A stretch of DNA of 64,000 nucleotides, from assembly GCF_007754155.1 (NCBI RefSeq), contig NZ_CP037423.1, forward strand, positions 2,542,001 through 2,606,000, read 5' to 3'. Both the position numbers and the translations under genes were made by a program. Below, piece after piece: positions 51,467-61,012 of the stretch. The DNA is from Stieleria neptunia. GTDB lineage: Bacteria > Planctomycetota > Planctomycetia > Pirellulales > Pirellulaceae. Positions within the stretch are counted from its first letter, which is position 1, and every line of letters begins with the position of its first letter. The notes beneath the pieces were generated by a model that saw only the letters and a list, made by a program, of their open reading frames with translations, had not been told where the DNA came from and made no database searches.

Positions 51467-54400
51467 CTAGGGGCTGGCGAGTTGGAATTCCGCCGGCAGT
51501 TCGTACTTGTCTTTCGCGGCATCGCGGGTCGTGATCAGAATCTCGGTTTCCTCGGGCGGTTTCCCCTTCGGATGCACGACCCAAACGAGCGATTGTTTTT
51601 CATCGCTCGGACCCGTCGCCGTCTTGTCGGGATTGGCGCCCAAGACCAGGTCGGTCAGCACCTTTCGCAGCGGTTGTTCATCGCGTTGGAAGTTGCGGAT
51701 CTGTTGGTTTTGGGTGATCCCATTTTTCTCCAGATCGGCGCCGATGATCCGGACGCCCGGCATCGTGGACCCGGCCGGCAGGGATTGTTTGAATTCATCG
51801 ACGACGGCATCGACGGCGAACTGCAGGGAAAGTTGCAGGAACGAAACCGACATCGGGCGATCCAGCAATTCGTCCACCGTCAGCGGGTCTGCGGTCGGGG
51901 TTTGGGCCAGGCTTTCTTGTCCGGGTTCGGTGTTCATGGCCAGGAATGTGGCCAACGCGACTTGGGTTCCGGCATCGGTGGGCAGGTAAGTCGATGCGAC
52001 GACCGTTTCGCCCAGAATCGTGCTGCGTGTTTGTTCATTGACGAATCGCAACATCAGCGGCAAGCGGGTGGCCAACAAGCGCCACGAGGGGTCGGGCACC
52101 GAATTCAAAATGAAGTTGTCGGCCCAATCGGGCCACGTTTGGGCGGTTTGTTTGAGTGACTTCAGCAGCGTCGCCGCGGTCGCGCCGCCACTGGGCAGTT
52201 CGCGCAATTCCAGATACAGCGCACCGTCCTGTGCCGACGCGGCGAAGGAGAACGCGGCGACATCGGGGATCAGCCAGCGTTTCAGAGGGTCTCTGAATTC
52301 CGGCAACGACGATGCCAACATCTCGCGGCCGTCGGCGAACAGAAAGTTGGGGGTGACCAGGGCGACCAGATCACTGTCGACACTCGTTTGATTCCACAGG
52401 GTTTGCATGCTGCGGACCAACGGAATCGAAGCGCCTTCGGTTTCGGCGACCTCGCGAATGCGATCCAGCGAGGCGATGGCGAACCGTTGGACCTTGCCAT
52501 CTTCGGGCGGTTTCCCTTTTTCGCCGCCGCCGACGAAATACGCATCCCCGTCCAGGTCTTCGCCGGCGTAGAGGATCACGCCCTTGTCGGTGCGGGATTT
52601 CAAGGCTTGCCATTTTTCGCTCAAGCCGTCCAATTCGACCGGTGCAACCAAGTCGATCGCCAAGGCGACTTCGGGCCACCCCTGCTGGCCGGGGAACAGG
52701 GCAGCGGTACAGCGCTGGATTTGGTCCCGCGTCACGCCGGCACGCTGTTCGATCATGGCGATCAACGGTGACAGCTCGGCATCGAAGGTCGTCGTCAACG
52801 TTTGCGCATCAGGGCTGGCCGTGACCCGCGCCAGGGGAATCGAAACGATCACCGCCGGCCCGGGTGGCAAAAGCTCCAACGAGGGCGGTGGGGAATCGGC
52901 GGCATAGGGTGGCACCCAAAGCAAGCGATCGCTGTCGACAATTTCATAGCCATTGACGAGCGTCGGCTCGTCGCTGGGCACTTCGCGTCTTGACTCACGG
53001 ACTTCTGGGACGCGGTTGACGATCGAGGGATTGGGCCGCGGTCGGGCGGGCGGTTTGACGGGGCCGCGTCCGCGCAGCACGATGGCCAGCCCCACCATCA
53101 TCAGCGGCACGATCATCATGCCGGCCAGGATCGGAATCCGATTCTTCTTGCGCTTGCGTCGCTTCCGTCTCGGGGGCGTCGCCGGCTGGTCGGTTGCCGA
53201 CTCCGTTGTCGCAGGCGCCTGCTCGGTGGGGGCTTTCTCGGTGGGGGCTCGATCCGCAGGTGCTCCCGCTGCCGGTGCGGGCGCTGCTGCTGCGGGCGCT
53301 AACGGCGGCTGATCGCGCGGCGGCTGGGGCTCGATCGCCGGAGGCTGGGGAGGAGTCGGGGCGGGGGCTGCTTGCGTCGGCGCTTCGACCGGCGGAGAGG
53401 ACGGGGCTTCGACCGGCGGAGCGGACGGGGCTTCGACCGGCGGCGGCGAGGCCACGTCGGCCGGTGGAGCCGAGGGTGTCTTCCGAGGTTTCGGTTTCGG
53501 TTGGCGGGTGGGTTTCGGTTGGCTGTCGAGCAGCTCACCGGCTCGCGCGAGCGCTTCGGCCATCGCTCCGGCGGATCCGAATCGGGCGGCGGGGTCTTTT
53601 GCCATCGCGTAGGCGAGCACGCGCAGCAGCGGATTTCCGGCGGCACCTTGTTCGACCGCCTCGATCAGTTCCGGTGGCAGCACTTCGTTGTGGGCGGCGA
53701 ACAAGTCTCGGTCGTCGTCGCCGGAAAAGGCGGGGCGTCCCAGCAGCAACGAGAACAGCAAGCATCCCAACGAATAGACATCCGACGCCGGGGTCGGCAT
53801 GGCGGCCGGATCGGCCAGCTCGGGTGCGGCGTAGAGCGCAGGCGGCTCAATGCGTTCGATCCAACTGGTGGAAAGGTCACCGCGCGGCGATCGGGCGGGG
53901 GAGGAGGGGTCGCGGAGCAGGATCGCGCGCCCCTTGGGCGTCACCCAGACGTGGTCGGCGGCCACGGCCCCGTGTGCCATCACCCATCCGGAGTCGAGTG
54001 GTTGGTGCAGCGTTTGGAGTGCGTTGGCGAGATCGACGCCGATGCGAATGGTCTTGCGGGGGCTGAGGGGTGGCTTGGATTGCAGCACGGTCAGCAGCGA
54101 GGTGCCGTCGGGGAGCGGCGCAAAAATCTCGACGGTTTGCTCGGCGTTTCCCGCTTGGGCGCCGCCGGACAATTCGATCGCCTGCAGCGATTCCGCTTGG
54201 ATTTCGCTATGCACGGCCAGCCAGCCGCGTCGCGTTTCATCCAGACTGGCCAGGGGGACGCGGAGCAGGAATCCGTACCGCGGGACCGGTGCGGATTCGG
54301 TCACCGGCGTTTGGACGGGAATCCAGTGAGAGAACGGCGCGGTCGGCGCGTCGCTGGTCATCACGAACGAACCGACTCGCAGCGTCGCAGCTTGCGGTTG

Positions 54401-54592
54401 AAGCAACTCGTCGGCCTGGAACTTGGTCAGAACGCCGCTGCGGACCAGAAAGGCTGCCAGCGGTTTGGCGTCCTCGCCCGTCGATTTGTCCGGCGACTGT
54501 TCGAACGCGGCCGAGTACCGTTGGCAACTCCCCGCATCGGCGAGCCCGGATTGGACCAAACGAGACCAGAATTCGCTCTGTGCGATCGACAT
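51467..54592 (-). CDS. large membrane protein with degenerate protein-kinase domain
   Basis: A 1041-residue protein. Residues about 1-65 resemble the short N-terminal module of planctomycete kinases (FWSRLVQSGLADAGSCQRYS, LVRSGVLTKFQADELL). Residues about 75-360 follow a Ser/Thr kinase fold, but the catalytic loop is HGAVAADHVWVTP in place of HRDLKPxN, and the DFG position reads LRDPSSP. The APE region (YAAPELAD) and SDVYSLGCLLFSLLLGRPAF are kept. A Pro/Ala-rich linker with EAPSAPP-like repeats, one membrane helix (about 490-510, RIPILAGMMIVPLMMVGLAI) and a 500-residue extracytoplasmic part follow. It is a pseudokinase sensor candidate; partner unknown. Confidence 0.82.
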   Translation of the reverse strand: MSIAQSEFWSRLVQSGLADAGSCQRYSAAFEQSPDKSTGEDAKPLAAFLVRSGVLTKFQADELLQPQAATLRVGSFVMTSDAPTAPFSHWIPVQTPVTESAPVPRYGFLLRVPLASLDETRRGWLAVHSEIQAESLQAIELSGGAQAGNAEQTVEIFAPLPDGTSLLTVLQSKPPLSPRKTIRIGVDLANALQTLHQPLDSGWVMAHGAVAADHVWVTPKGRAILLRDPSSPARSPRGDLSTSWIERIEPPALYAAPELADPAAMPTPASDVYSLGCLLFSLLLGRPAFSGDDDRDLFAAHNEVLPPELIEAVEQGAAGNPLLRVLAYAMAKDPAARFGSAGAMAEALARAGELLDSQPKPTRQPKPKPRKTPSAPPADVASPPPVEAPSAPPVEAPSSPPVEAPTQAAPAPTPPQPPAIEPQPPRDQPPLAPAAAAPAPAAGAPADRAPTEKAPTEQAPATTESATDQPATPPRRKRRKRKKNRIPILAGMMIVPLMMVGLAIVLRGRGPVKPPARPRPNPSIVNRVPEVRESRREVPSDEPTLVNGYEIVDSDRLLWVPPYAADSPPPSLELLPPGPAVIVSIPLARVTASPDAQTLTTTFDAELSPLIAMIEQRAGVTRDQIQRCTAALFPGQQGWPEVALAIDLVAPVELDGLSEKWQALKSRTDKGVILYAGEDLDGDAYFVGGGEKGKPPEDGKVQRFAIASLDRIREVAETEGASIPLVRSMQTLWNQTSVDSDLVALVTPNFLFADGREMLASSLPEFRDPLKRWLIPDVAAFSFAASAQDGALYLELRELPSGGATAATLLKSLKQTAQTWPDWADNFILNSVPDPSWRLLATRLPLMLRFVNEQTRSTILGETVVASTYLPTDAGTQVALATFLAMNTEPGQESLAQTPTADPLTVDELLDRPMSVSFLQLSLQFAVDAVVDEFKQSLPAGSTMPGVRIIGADLEKNGITQNQQIRNFQRDEQPLRKVLTDLVLGANPDKTATGPSDEKQSLVWVVHPKGKPPEETEILITTRDAAKDKYELPAEFQLASP

Positions 54593-54835
54593 GCAGGCAA
54601 CACAACTACTGATTTGGACGAGAAGACCAGATTACAACTGTTTACCTGAAAGTTTAGCTGATGCGGGGGAATTCTGGCGTCTTGGCCCCCCGCGCTTTGC
54701 GGCTCGACCGTTAATTGCGACCAATAATTCCACACGGGTGGGTGGGAACGCTGTAAATCCTTGGCCCGTTGAATTAACTTCGGCCGTGACCCGCATCTGT
54801 CGGGTGACGTCCGGCTCCGACTCAGGTACCAAGTT

Positions 54836-56338
54836 TTGAATATTGTCTACGTAACTTCCGAAGCAGTACCGTTGGCGAAAACGGGCGGGCTGGCCGACGT
54901 CTGCGGCACGCTGCCCCGCGAAGTCGCCGCGTTGGGACATCGCTGTGCCGTGATTCTGCCGGCGTTTCGCAGTGTTTACCGGGCCGGTCTCAAGATCGAC
55001 ACGACCGATATCAGTTTTGCCATCCCGATGTCGCCCGGAAAGCTGGTGGGGGGAAGGCTGTTGCGGTGTCTGCTGCCGGACAGCAACGTGGTGGTTTGGC
55101 TGATCGACCAGCCCCAGTACTTCGACCGCGAATCACTCTACGGGGACGAACTCGGCGATTATCGGGACAATGCCGAACGCTTCACCTTCTTTTGCCGCGC
55201 CGCGCTGGCCGCCCTGTCGCGGATCGAGATGGACGTCGATGTGCTGCATTGCAACGACTGGCAATCCGGATTGATCCCCGCGTTGCTGCAGGCATCCCCG
55301 AAAGCCTTCGGGACGCTCGGCAAGGCCGCGACCTTGATGACCATTCACAACATGGCCTACCAGGGGCAGTTTCATCGTGACGCGTTCGGCTGGACGGGCT
55401 TGGATTGGAAACACTTCACCCACGAGTCCTTTGAGTACTACGGACAGCTCAACTTTCTGAAAACCGGAATCGTCAGCGCGGACCATGTCACCACCGTCAG
55501 TCCGCGTTATGCGATGGAGATCTGTACGCCCCAGCACGGCTGTGGTCTGGATGGCGTGCTTGCGTCAAAGGGTGGGCGAGTGACCGGCATCACCAATGGG
55601 ATCGATGAGACCGTTTGGAATCCGGCGACCGATGTTCACCTGAGCGCAAATTACGACGCCAACAACTGGCCCTCGGGAAAAGTCGCCAACAAGCGTTCGC
55701 TGCAGCTCGAATTCGGGCTCGAAGAATCAGCCGACGTGCCGATGATCGGGTTGGTGGGGCGTTTAGCCGAACAGAAAGGATGGGATTTGATTCTGCCGGT
55801 GATTCGGCAACATGTTCAAGAAGGCCGACCGACGCAATGGATGATACTCGGCAGCGGTGACAAACAGATCGAAGCCGAGTTGACCGCGTTGGCGGCACAG
55901 GCGCCCCAGCAGGTCGCCGCACACATCGGCTTTCACGACGCCTTGGCGCACCGGATTGAAGCCGGTGCGGATCTGTTTGTGATGCCCAGTCACTACGAGC
56001 CTTGTGGACTGAATCAACTGTACAGTCTCCGTTACGGAACGATACCCATTGTTACCGCGACGGGCGGGTTGGCCGATACGGTGGTCGACACGACTTCCGA
56101 AACCTTGTCCAACGAAACGGCGACCGGATTCCAACTGCGCGAGGTTTCCCCGCGCGGACTGGACGAAGCGATCGGTCGAGCCTTGAAATTGCGATATCAC
56201 GATCAAAAAATTTGGAATAATTTGGTGCAGCGGGCGATGGACGCTGACTGGTCTTGGAGGAAAAGTGCATACCAGTATGTAGAGCTTTACGACAACGCAG
56301 TTTCCCTTAAGAGGGGCAAGCCTCTCGTGCCAAAATGA
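54836..56338 (+). CDS. glgA: glycogen synthase
   Basis: A 500-residue GT5 enzyme that extends alpha-1,4-glucan from ADP-glucose. The sugar-nucleotide-binding motif KTGGLADV is at residues 15-22. The domain interface has HCNDWQSGLIPAL, TTVSPRYA and the C-terminal FVMPSHYEPCGLNQLYSLRY with the retaining-GT glutamate. The start is TTG 54836 (MNIVYVTSEAVPLAKTGG), which matches the normal N-terminus. It is the first of three sugar-metabolism genes on this strand. Confidence 0.93.
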   Translation: MNIVYVTSEAVPLAKTGGLADVCGTLPREVAALGHRCAVILPAFRSVYRAGLKIDTTDISFAIPMSPGKLVGGRLLRCLLPDSNVVVWLIDQPQYFDRESLYGDELGDYRDNAERFTFFCRAALAALSRIEMDVDVLHCNDWQSGLIPALLQASPKAFGTLGKAATLMTIHNMAYQGQFHRDAFGWTGLDWKHFTHESFEYYGQLNFLKTGIVSADHVTTVSPRYAMEICTPQHGCGLDGVLASKGGRVTGITNGIDETVWNPATDVHLSANYDANNWPSGKVANKRSLQLEFGLEESADVPMIGLVGRLAEQKGWDLILPVIRQHVQEGRPTQWMILGSGDKQIEAELTALAAQAPQQVAAHIGFHDALAHRIEAGADLFVMPSHYEPCGLNQLYSLRYGTIPIVTATGGLADTVVDTTSETLSNETATGFQLREVSPRGLDEAIGRALKLRYHDQKIWNNLVQRAMDADWSWRKSAYQYVELYDNAVSLKRGKPLVPK

Positions 56339-56549
56339 GGGCCGGCAGACGATTTTATTTTTTTGGCCAGAGAAGACTGGAAATTGCTCAGAAATTGGTA
56401 GAGTGAGGAAAGTCGGGTCCGCAAACAGCACTCCCAATCTGGATGACTTGGGACGGCTCAAGTGGACGAGAGGCTGATGGACAGACAAAGGGTGGCAGCA
56501 CCCGTGTTCAGGCATCCTCACCAATCCCAACCTACCCCTGCTGCGACGC

Positions 56550-57956
56550 ATGTCTTCCGATTCTGAGCCACAACCGCAAATCGTCTCGGCAGAATCAAAT
56601 CTGCCCCATCAAGTCAGCGAAGCGGTCTCAGAATATCAAGCGAAGCCGGTGACCATCGACACCGACACGCGTCTGGCTTCGGCCGGCGAGACCGAAGCGA
56701 TGTGGCCGGGACGACCGGCACGGCGTTCGGTCATGCGTTCACTCAAACGCTCCGATGCCGATACCAAAAGCCGTCAAGAAGCGGCTGCCTATCGGGGCAG
56801 CAGCGCGACCTCACACACGCGGCGCGACTTGCTGACCGGCGACTGGACGATTTTTGCGCCCAAACGCGATCTCCGTCCCAACGATTACGAATCGACCAAG
56901 CAGGCGATCGCTGCGGAGCACCCGGCGGTCCAACTTCCCGCCGTCCAGGTCCCGGCGGTCGATGAAGCCTGTCCATTTTGTGTCGGTGCGGAGAACCGCA
57001 CCCCCGAAGCGGTCTGGTCGGCCAAATTGGGCGACCAGGGAACGACGCCCCTGGATAGCGCGGCGACCCGCTTTGCCGGACCGGTGGTCGAGGTCGTTCC
57101 GGGGGAACAGCAGAACTGGGACGTGCGTGTCGTGCCCAACAAGTTCCCGGCGGTCAGCCCCTGCGATGCCGAGAAAGGTGACCACGGCGATCGACACAAC
57201 CTGTTTCCGATCAGCGATGTGGTCGGTGGCCACGAAGTGGTGGTCGAATCCTCGCTGCACGCCGAGTCGATCACGCAGTATGACCCTGCCCTGGTCTACA
57301 TGACATTGCTGGCCTTTCGCGACCGGATTCGTCATTGGCGACAGGTCCGTGGGATCAACTACATCAGCGTGTTTAAGAATTGCGGACCCGAGGCCGGCGC
57401 ATCGCTGCGACACAGCCATAGCCAGCTGATCGCCACCAGCCTGATGCCGCACCATGTCCGCACCACGTTGCTCCGCTGCGAGCACCATCGGGCACGGACC
57501 GGATGCACGCTCGCCTGCGATTTGTTGCGGGCCGAATTGGCCGAACGCAGTCGGGTGATCGACCGGACCGATTCGTTTGTCGCATTCTGCCCGTTCTCCA
57601 GCCGCTTCGGCGGCATGATTCGCATGACGTCCCTGGAACATCAGCCCCACTTTGATCAGATGACCGAGACGTCCCTGGACCAGTTGTCCAGTTTCCTGTG
57701 GCGTGTGCTCTGCTGGGTCAACGAAGCGTTCCCGGGCAAAGCCTTCAATTACCTGCTGCACACCTGCCCTCCCGGGTGCCAACAGCCCGAAGCCTTTCAG
57801 TGGTCGCTCGATGTCTTTCCCCGGTTGAACAAGACCGCCGGATTCGAATGGAGCTGTGACTGCATGATCAATTCACTGCTGCCGGAATCCGCCGCGCTGC
57901 GTTACCGCGAGATCGCCAGACGGCATGATCCGCGAAACGTTCTGCTGACGCGGTGA
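56550..57956 (+). CDS. galT: galactose-1-phosphate uridylyltransferase-like protein
   Basis: A 468-residue HIT-superfamily nucleotidyltransferase. After a 90-residue low-similarity N-terminus the GalT core begins (TSHTRRDLLTGDWTIFAPKR). The zinc cysteines are in ACPFCVGAENRTPE and the active-site motif is GASLRHSHSQLIA (HxHxQ with Ser in place of the Pro of classical HPHxQ). It lacks the longer N-terminus of eukaryotic GalT but is longer than the usual 350 residues. Between glgA and a GH57 enzyme it may instead act on ADP-glucose; the exact substrate is open. Confidence 0.82.
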   Translation: MSSDSEPQPQIVSAESNLPHQVSEAVSEYQAKPVTIDTDTRLASAGETEAMWPGRPARRSVMRSLKRSDADTKSRQEAAAYRGSSATSHTRRDLLTGDWTIFAPKRDLRPNDYESTKQAIAAEHPAVQLPAVQVPAVDEACPFCVGAENRTPEAVWSAKLGDQGTTPLDSAATRFAGPVVEVVPGEQQNWDVRVVPNKFPAVSPCDAEKGDHGDRHNLFPISDVVGGHEVVVESSLHAESITQYDPALVYMTLLAFRDRIRHWRQVRGINYISVFKNCGPEAGASLRHSHSQLIATSLMPHHVRTTLLRCEHHRARTGCTLACDLLRAELAERSRVIDRTDSFVAFCPFSSRFGGMIRMTSLEHQPHFDQMTETSLDQLSSFLWRVLCWVNEAFPGKAFNYLLHTCPPGCQQPEAFQWSLDVFPRLNKTAGFEWSCDCMINSLLPESAALRYREIARRHDPRNVLLTR

Positions 57957-58667
57957 CGCATTTTCCAATGTGTCTCTCGAGGGCTCGCGCCCCATGCCAT
58001 CTACTTTGGCTCTTAGGGTGTGAGCGGAACGGCGCGAGCGGGCTGTCGATTGAGTCGGGATCTGCTGAGACACTGGTGAGCCGCTGGCCGTCAGGCCTCG
58101 GGCAGCGTCGCAGTGCCCGGCCGCTTACGCGTCGCGGCTCACAAATTCGACGGCCCGCGAGCCGTCCGGTCGCGCTTCAAAAAAAACGTGAAAGACCGGA
58201 GGGCTCGCGCCCTGCCGCTAACATAAACCACCTGCTTGATGCCAAAGTAAGTGGCATTGACTGAGGCCCCCCACATCAATTCTTCCGCTGTCGAGCCACT
58301 GCAAGGGCGCGCACAGTCACCTACACCACCCAGACGGCTGGTATGCCCGGGCGGTGGGGCAACAATCGCTGTGAAAATTTGCCGATTCTGACTGTTGTTA
58401 GCCCCTACGGTCATGCCGATAGAAGCGGTGGGTCGCCGTTAACGATTAGGGGAAGAAGTCCAAACTGGGAAACCTTTTGCTTCAGCGCCTGGTCGATTTC
58501 GTGCAACCGGACGGATCGGTCCGGGCTGGCCATTCGGAAACGTCCACTCGTTTCATACAATTCGCTCAGTAATCACGTCCGGCAAACCGGTTGACTCCTC
58601 ACACGGTGCGACAACGCACGGTGTCGTCGATCGTTGCTACCAATTCACGACTTTAACTCCTGCGAAC
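57957..58667. other. repeat-rich intergenic region
   Basis: No gene over 710 bases. A stretch at 57990-58258 begins ATGCCATCTACTTTGGCTC and ends GCCAAAGTAAGTGGCAT, a diverged relative of the MITE in the cassette array, with the GTGAGCCGC palindrome (58076-58142) and the CCGGAGGGCTCGCGCCCTGC repeat nested inside. The last 300 bases before the GH57 gene show nothing clear. Confidence 0.55.
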
Positions 58668-60833
58668 ATGTCTGCTCACGTTCATCTTTGCTTGGTTTTG
58701 CACAATCATCAGCCGATCGGAAACTTTGACGGCGTGTTTGAGCAGGCATACCAAGATAGCTATCGACCGTTTTTGGATGTCTTTGAGCCCTACGACAAGT
58801 TGCAGATTTCGCTGCACACGTCGGGACCGCTGATGATGTGGCTGGCCGAGCGACATCCGGAGTATCTCGATCGGTTGCGGCTGTTGGTCGAAGCGGGACG
58901 GATCGAGATCGTCGGTGGTCCGCAATACGAGCCGATTTTGACGATGCTGCCTTCGCGGGATCGGATCGGCCAAATCGAAGCGTACGGACGATGGCTGGAA
59001 CGGCATTTGGGCAGCACGCCGGCCGGGATGTGGACGCCGGAGCGGGTTTGGGAATCGACGCTGACGCGTGACGTCGCCGATGCCGGTATCCGCTACACCG
59101 TGCTGGATGATTATCACTTCCGCGCCGCGGGCGTTGATGAGAATCAATTGACCGGTTACTTCATCACCGAAGACGACGGGCGACTGCTACGCATTTTTCC
59201 CGGTTCGGAACATCTGCGTTACACGATCCCGTTTCAGCCGGTCCAGGCAACGATCGATTATTGTCGCAGCGTGGCCGAGCGAGCCCCCGGCGCGGTGCTG
59301 ACGTTTGGCGATGACGGCGAGAAATTTGGCACCTGGCCCGACACCAAAGTGCACGTCTACGAGAGGGGCTGGTTGAAATCGCTGTTCAACGCCCTAACAG
59401 AAAACGCCTCGTGGTTGCACAGCGTCGCGCTGGGCGAAGCGATCAACCGCACCGCACCGGTGGGGAAAATCTATCTGCCCGATTGCAGCTATCGCGAGAT
59501 GACCGAGTGGTCGTTGCCGACCGAGTCACAGATCATGCTCGATGACGTGACCCACACACTGGATGCCCACGAACGTTGGGATGATCTCAAAACGTTTGTC
59601 CGCGGCGGGTATTGGCGGAACTTCAAATCGAAGTACGAAGAAACCAACGAGATGTACGCGCGGATGATGCACGTCAGTCGCCGTCTGGCCGATGCCGAAT
59701 CGGCCGGCATCGATGCCGGGCAATTGGCGGTGATTCGCGATCATCTCTACCGCGGCCAGTGCAATTGCCCTTACTGGCACGGAGCGTTTGGTGGGATCTA
59801 TCTGCCGCACCTCCGCAACGCCGTCTATCAACACCTGATCACGGCCGACAATCTGCTCAGCAAACTGACCGGCGAGCTATCCGGTGCCGTCCAGGCGACC
59901 GCCGACGATTACGACTTTGATGGGCTGCAGGAAGTCCGCTTGAGCAACGACAAGCTGTGTGTCTGGGTCGCGCCGGGGCGCGGCGGTCGAATCTATGAAT
60001 TGGATGTGCGTGAGATCAGCCACAATCTGCTCGCAACGCTGCAGCGCCGTTCGGAAAGCTATCACCAGAAAGTGCTTGCCGGTCCGAACGTCGATGGCGA
60101 AAACGTCGCCAGTATCCACGACCGCGTGGTGTTCAAACAAGCCGATCTGGACCAGCGGTTGCAATACGATCGCTACCCGCGAAAGAGTTTGATGGACCAC
60201 TTCTATGACGTCGACACGGATCTGGAATCGGTCGCCCGCGGCGAAGCGATGGAACGCGGCGATTTCGTTGAACTTCCGTTTGAGGCGAAACTGCGTCGGG
60301 GTTCCGACCGCGTCCAAGTCCAGATGCGCCGCGAAGGCAACGCCTGGGGGATCCCGATCGTGCTGACCAAAGCCGTCACGATGGTCAGCGGAAGCGATGC
60401 GTTGGAGATCACCTACCTGCTGGAAAACCTGCCGCAAGATCGGGATCTGCATTTCGCGATCGAGATGAATTTTGCCGGGCTGCCTTCCGGTGCCGACGAT
60501 CGCTACTTCAGCGACCAAGACGGCCAGCAGCTCGGGCAACTCGGCGAGAAGCTGGATTTGGAACACGCCTCACAGTTATCGCTTTCGGATCGCTGGCTGG
60601 GGATCGACGTGTCGATGAAGCTGGATCGCCCCAGCGGCATCTGGGCCTTCCCCGTCGAAACGGTCAGCCAGAGTGAAGCGGGGTTTGAACTGGTGCATCA
60701 AAGCGTCTGCGTGCAGCCGCACTGGTTGGTCCGTGGTGACGCCGAAGGCCGCTGGCACGCCAAGATCGAACTGGCCGCAAGCTGCGAATCCCACGCCGAA
60801 ACGGTCAACGAAGAGCAGGTGATTCAGCTGTAG
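58668..60833 (+). CDS. GH57 alpha-glucanotransferase/amylase
   Basis: A 721-residue family-57 glycoside hydrolase. The N-terminal HNHQP (residues 11-15) and the nucleophile region WTPERVWE (Glu about residue 125) are present. The acid/base region FGDDGEKFG (Asp about residue 216) closely matches the spacing in Thermococcus litoralis 4-alpha-glucanotransferase. Two C-terminal beta-domains (DUF1925/DUF1926-type: VFKQADLDQRLQYDRYPRKS) complete the architecture. It would rearrange or trim glycogen chains made by the nearby GlgA. Confidence 0.9.
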   Translation: MSAHVHLCLVLHNHQPIGNFDGVFEQAYQDSYRPFLDVFEPYDKLQISLHTSGPLMMWLAERHPEYLDRLRLLVEAGRIEIVGGPQYEPILTMLPSRDRIGQIEAYGRWLERHLGSTPAGMWTPERVWESTLTRDVADAGIRYTVLDDYHFRAAGVDENQLTGYFITEDDGRLLRIFPGSEHLRYTIPFQPVQATIDYCRSVAERAPGAVLTFGDDGEKFGTWPDTKVHVYERGWLKSLFNALTENASWLHSVALGEAINRTAPVGKIYLPDCSYREMTEWSLPTESQIMLDDVTHTLDAHERWDDLKTFVRGGYWRNFKSKYEETNEMYARMMHVSRRLADAESAGIDAGQLAVIRDHLYRGQCNCPYWHGAFGGIYLPHLRNAVYQHLITADNLLSKLTGELSGAVQATADDYDFDGLQEVRLSNDKLCVWVAPGRGGRIYELDVREISHNLLATLQRRSESYHQKVLAGPNVDGENVASIHDRVVFKQADLDQRLQYDRYPRKSLMDHFYDVDTDLESVARGEAMERGDFVELPFEAKLRRGSDRVQVQMRREGNAWGIPIVLTKAVTMVSGSDALEITYLLENLPQDRDLHFAIEMNFAGLPSGADDRYFSDQDGQQLGQLGEKLDLEHASQLSLSDRWLGIDVSMKLDRPSGIWAFPVETVSQSEAGFELVHQSVCVQPHWLVRGDAEGRWHAKIELAASCESHAETVNEEQVIQL

Positions 60834-61012
60834 GGCATGCGGTGCATGCCAATCGTCACGCACACAGTGGGGTAAGCATCCTGCTTGCCACCCTTACCGG
60901 CGAAGCCGGTGGATCGCGAGGCGGAGCCTCCAAGACAGTGTGTTCCCAGGCGGAGCCTGGGAACAAGTGTTGAGGTGCATGCTAATCGTCACGCACAGCG
61001 TGACCTACCTTT
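60834..61012. repeat. dispersed repeats
   Basis: Contains GGGGTAAGCATCCTGCTTGCC (60872), GGCGGAGCCTCC/GGCGGAGCCTGG units (60920-60960) and CTAATCGTCACGCACAGCGTG, all repeats seen elsewhere in the window. Confidence 0.55.

Noticed and set aside
56399..56460. RNase P RNA fragment, because of GAGGAAAGTCGGGTCC
   Set aside because: The gap is too short for the complete RNA and the other universally conserved regions, such as ACAGAA...GGCTTA, are absent.
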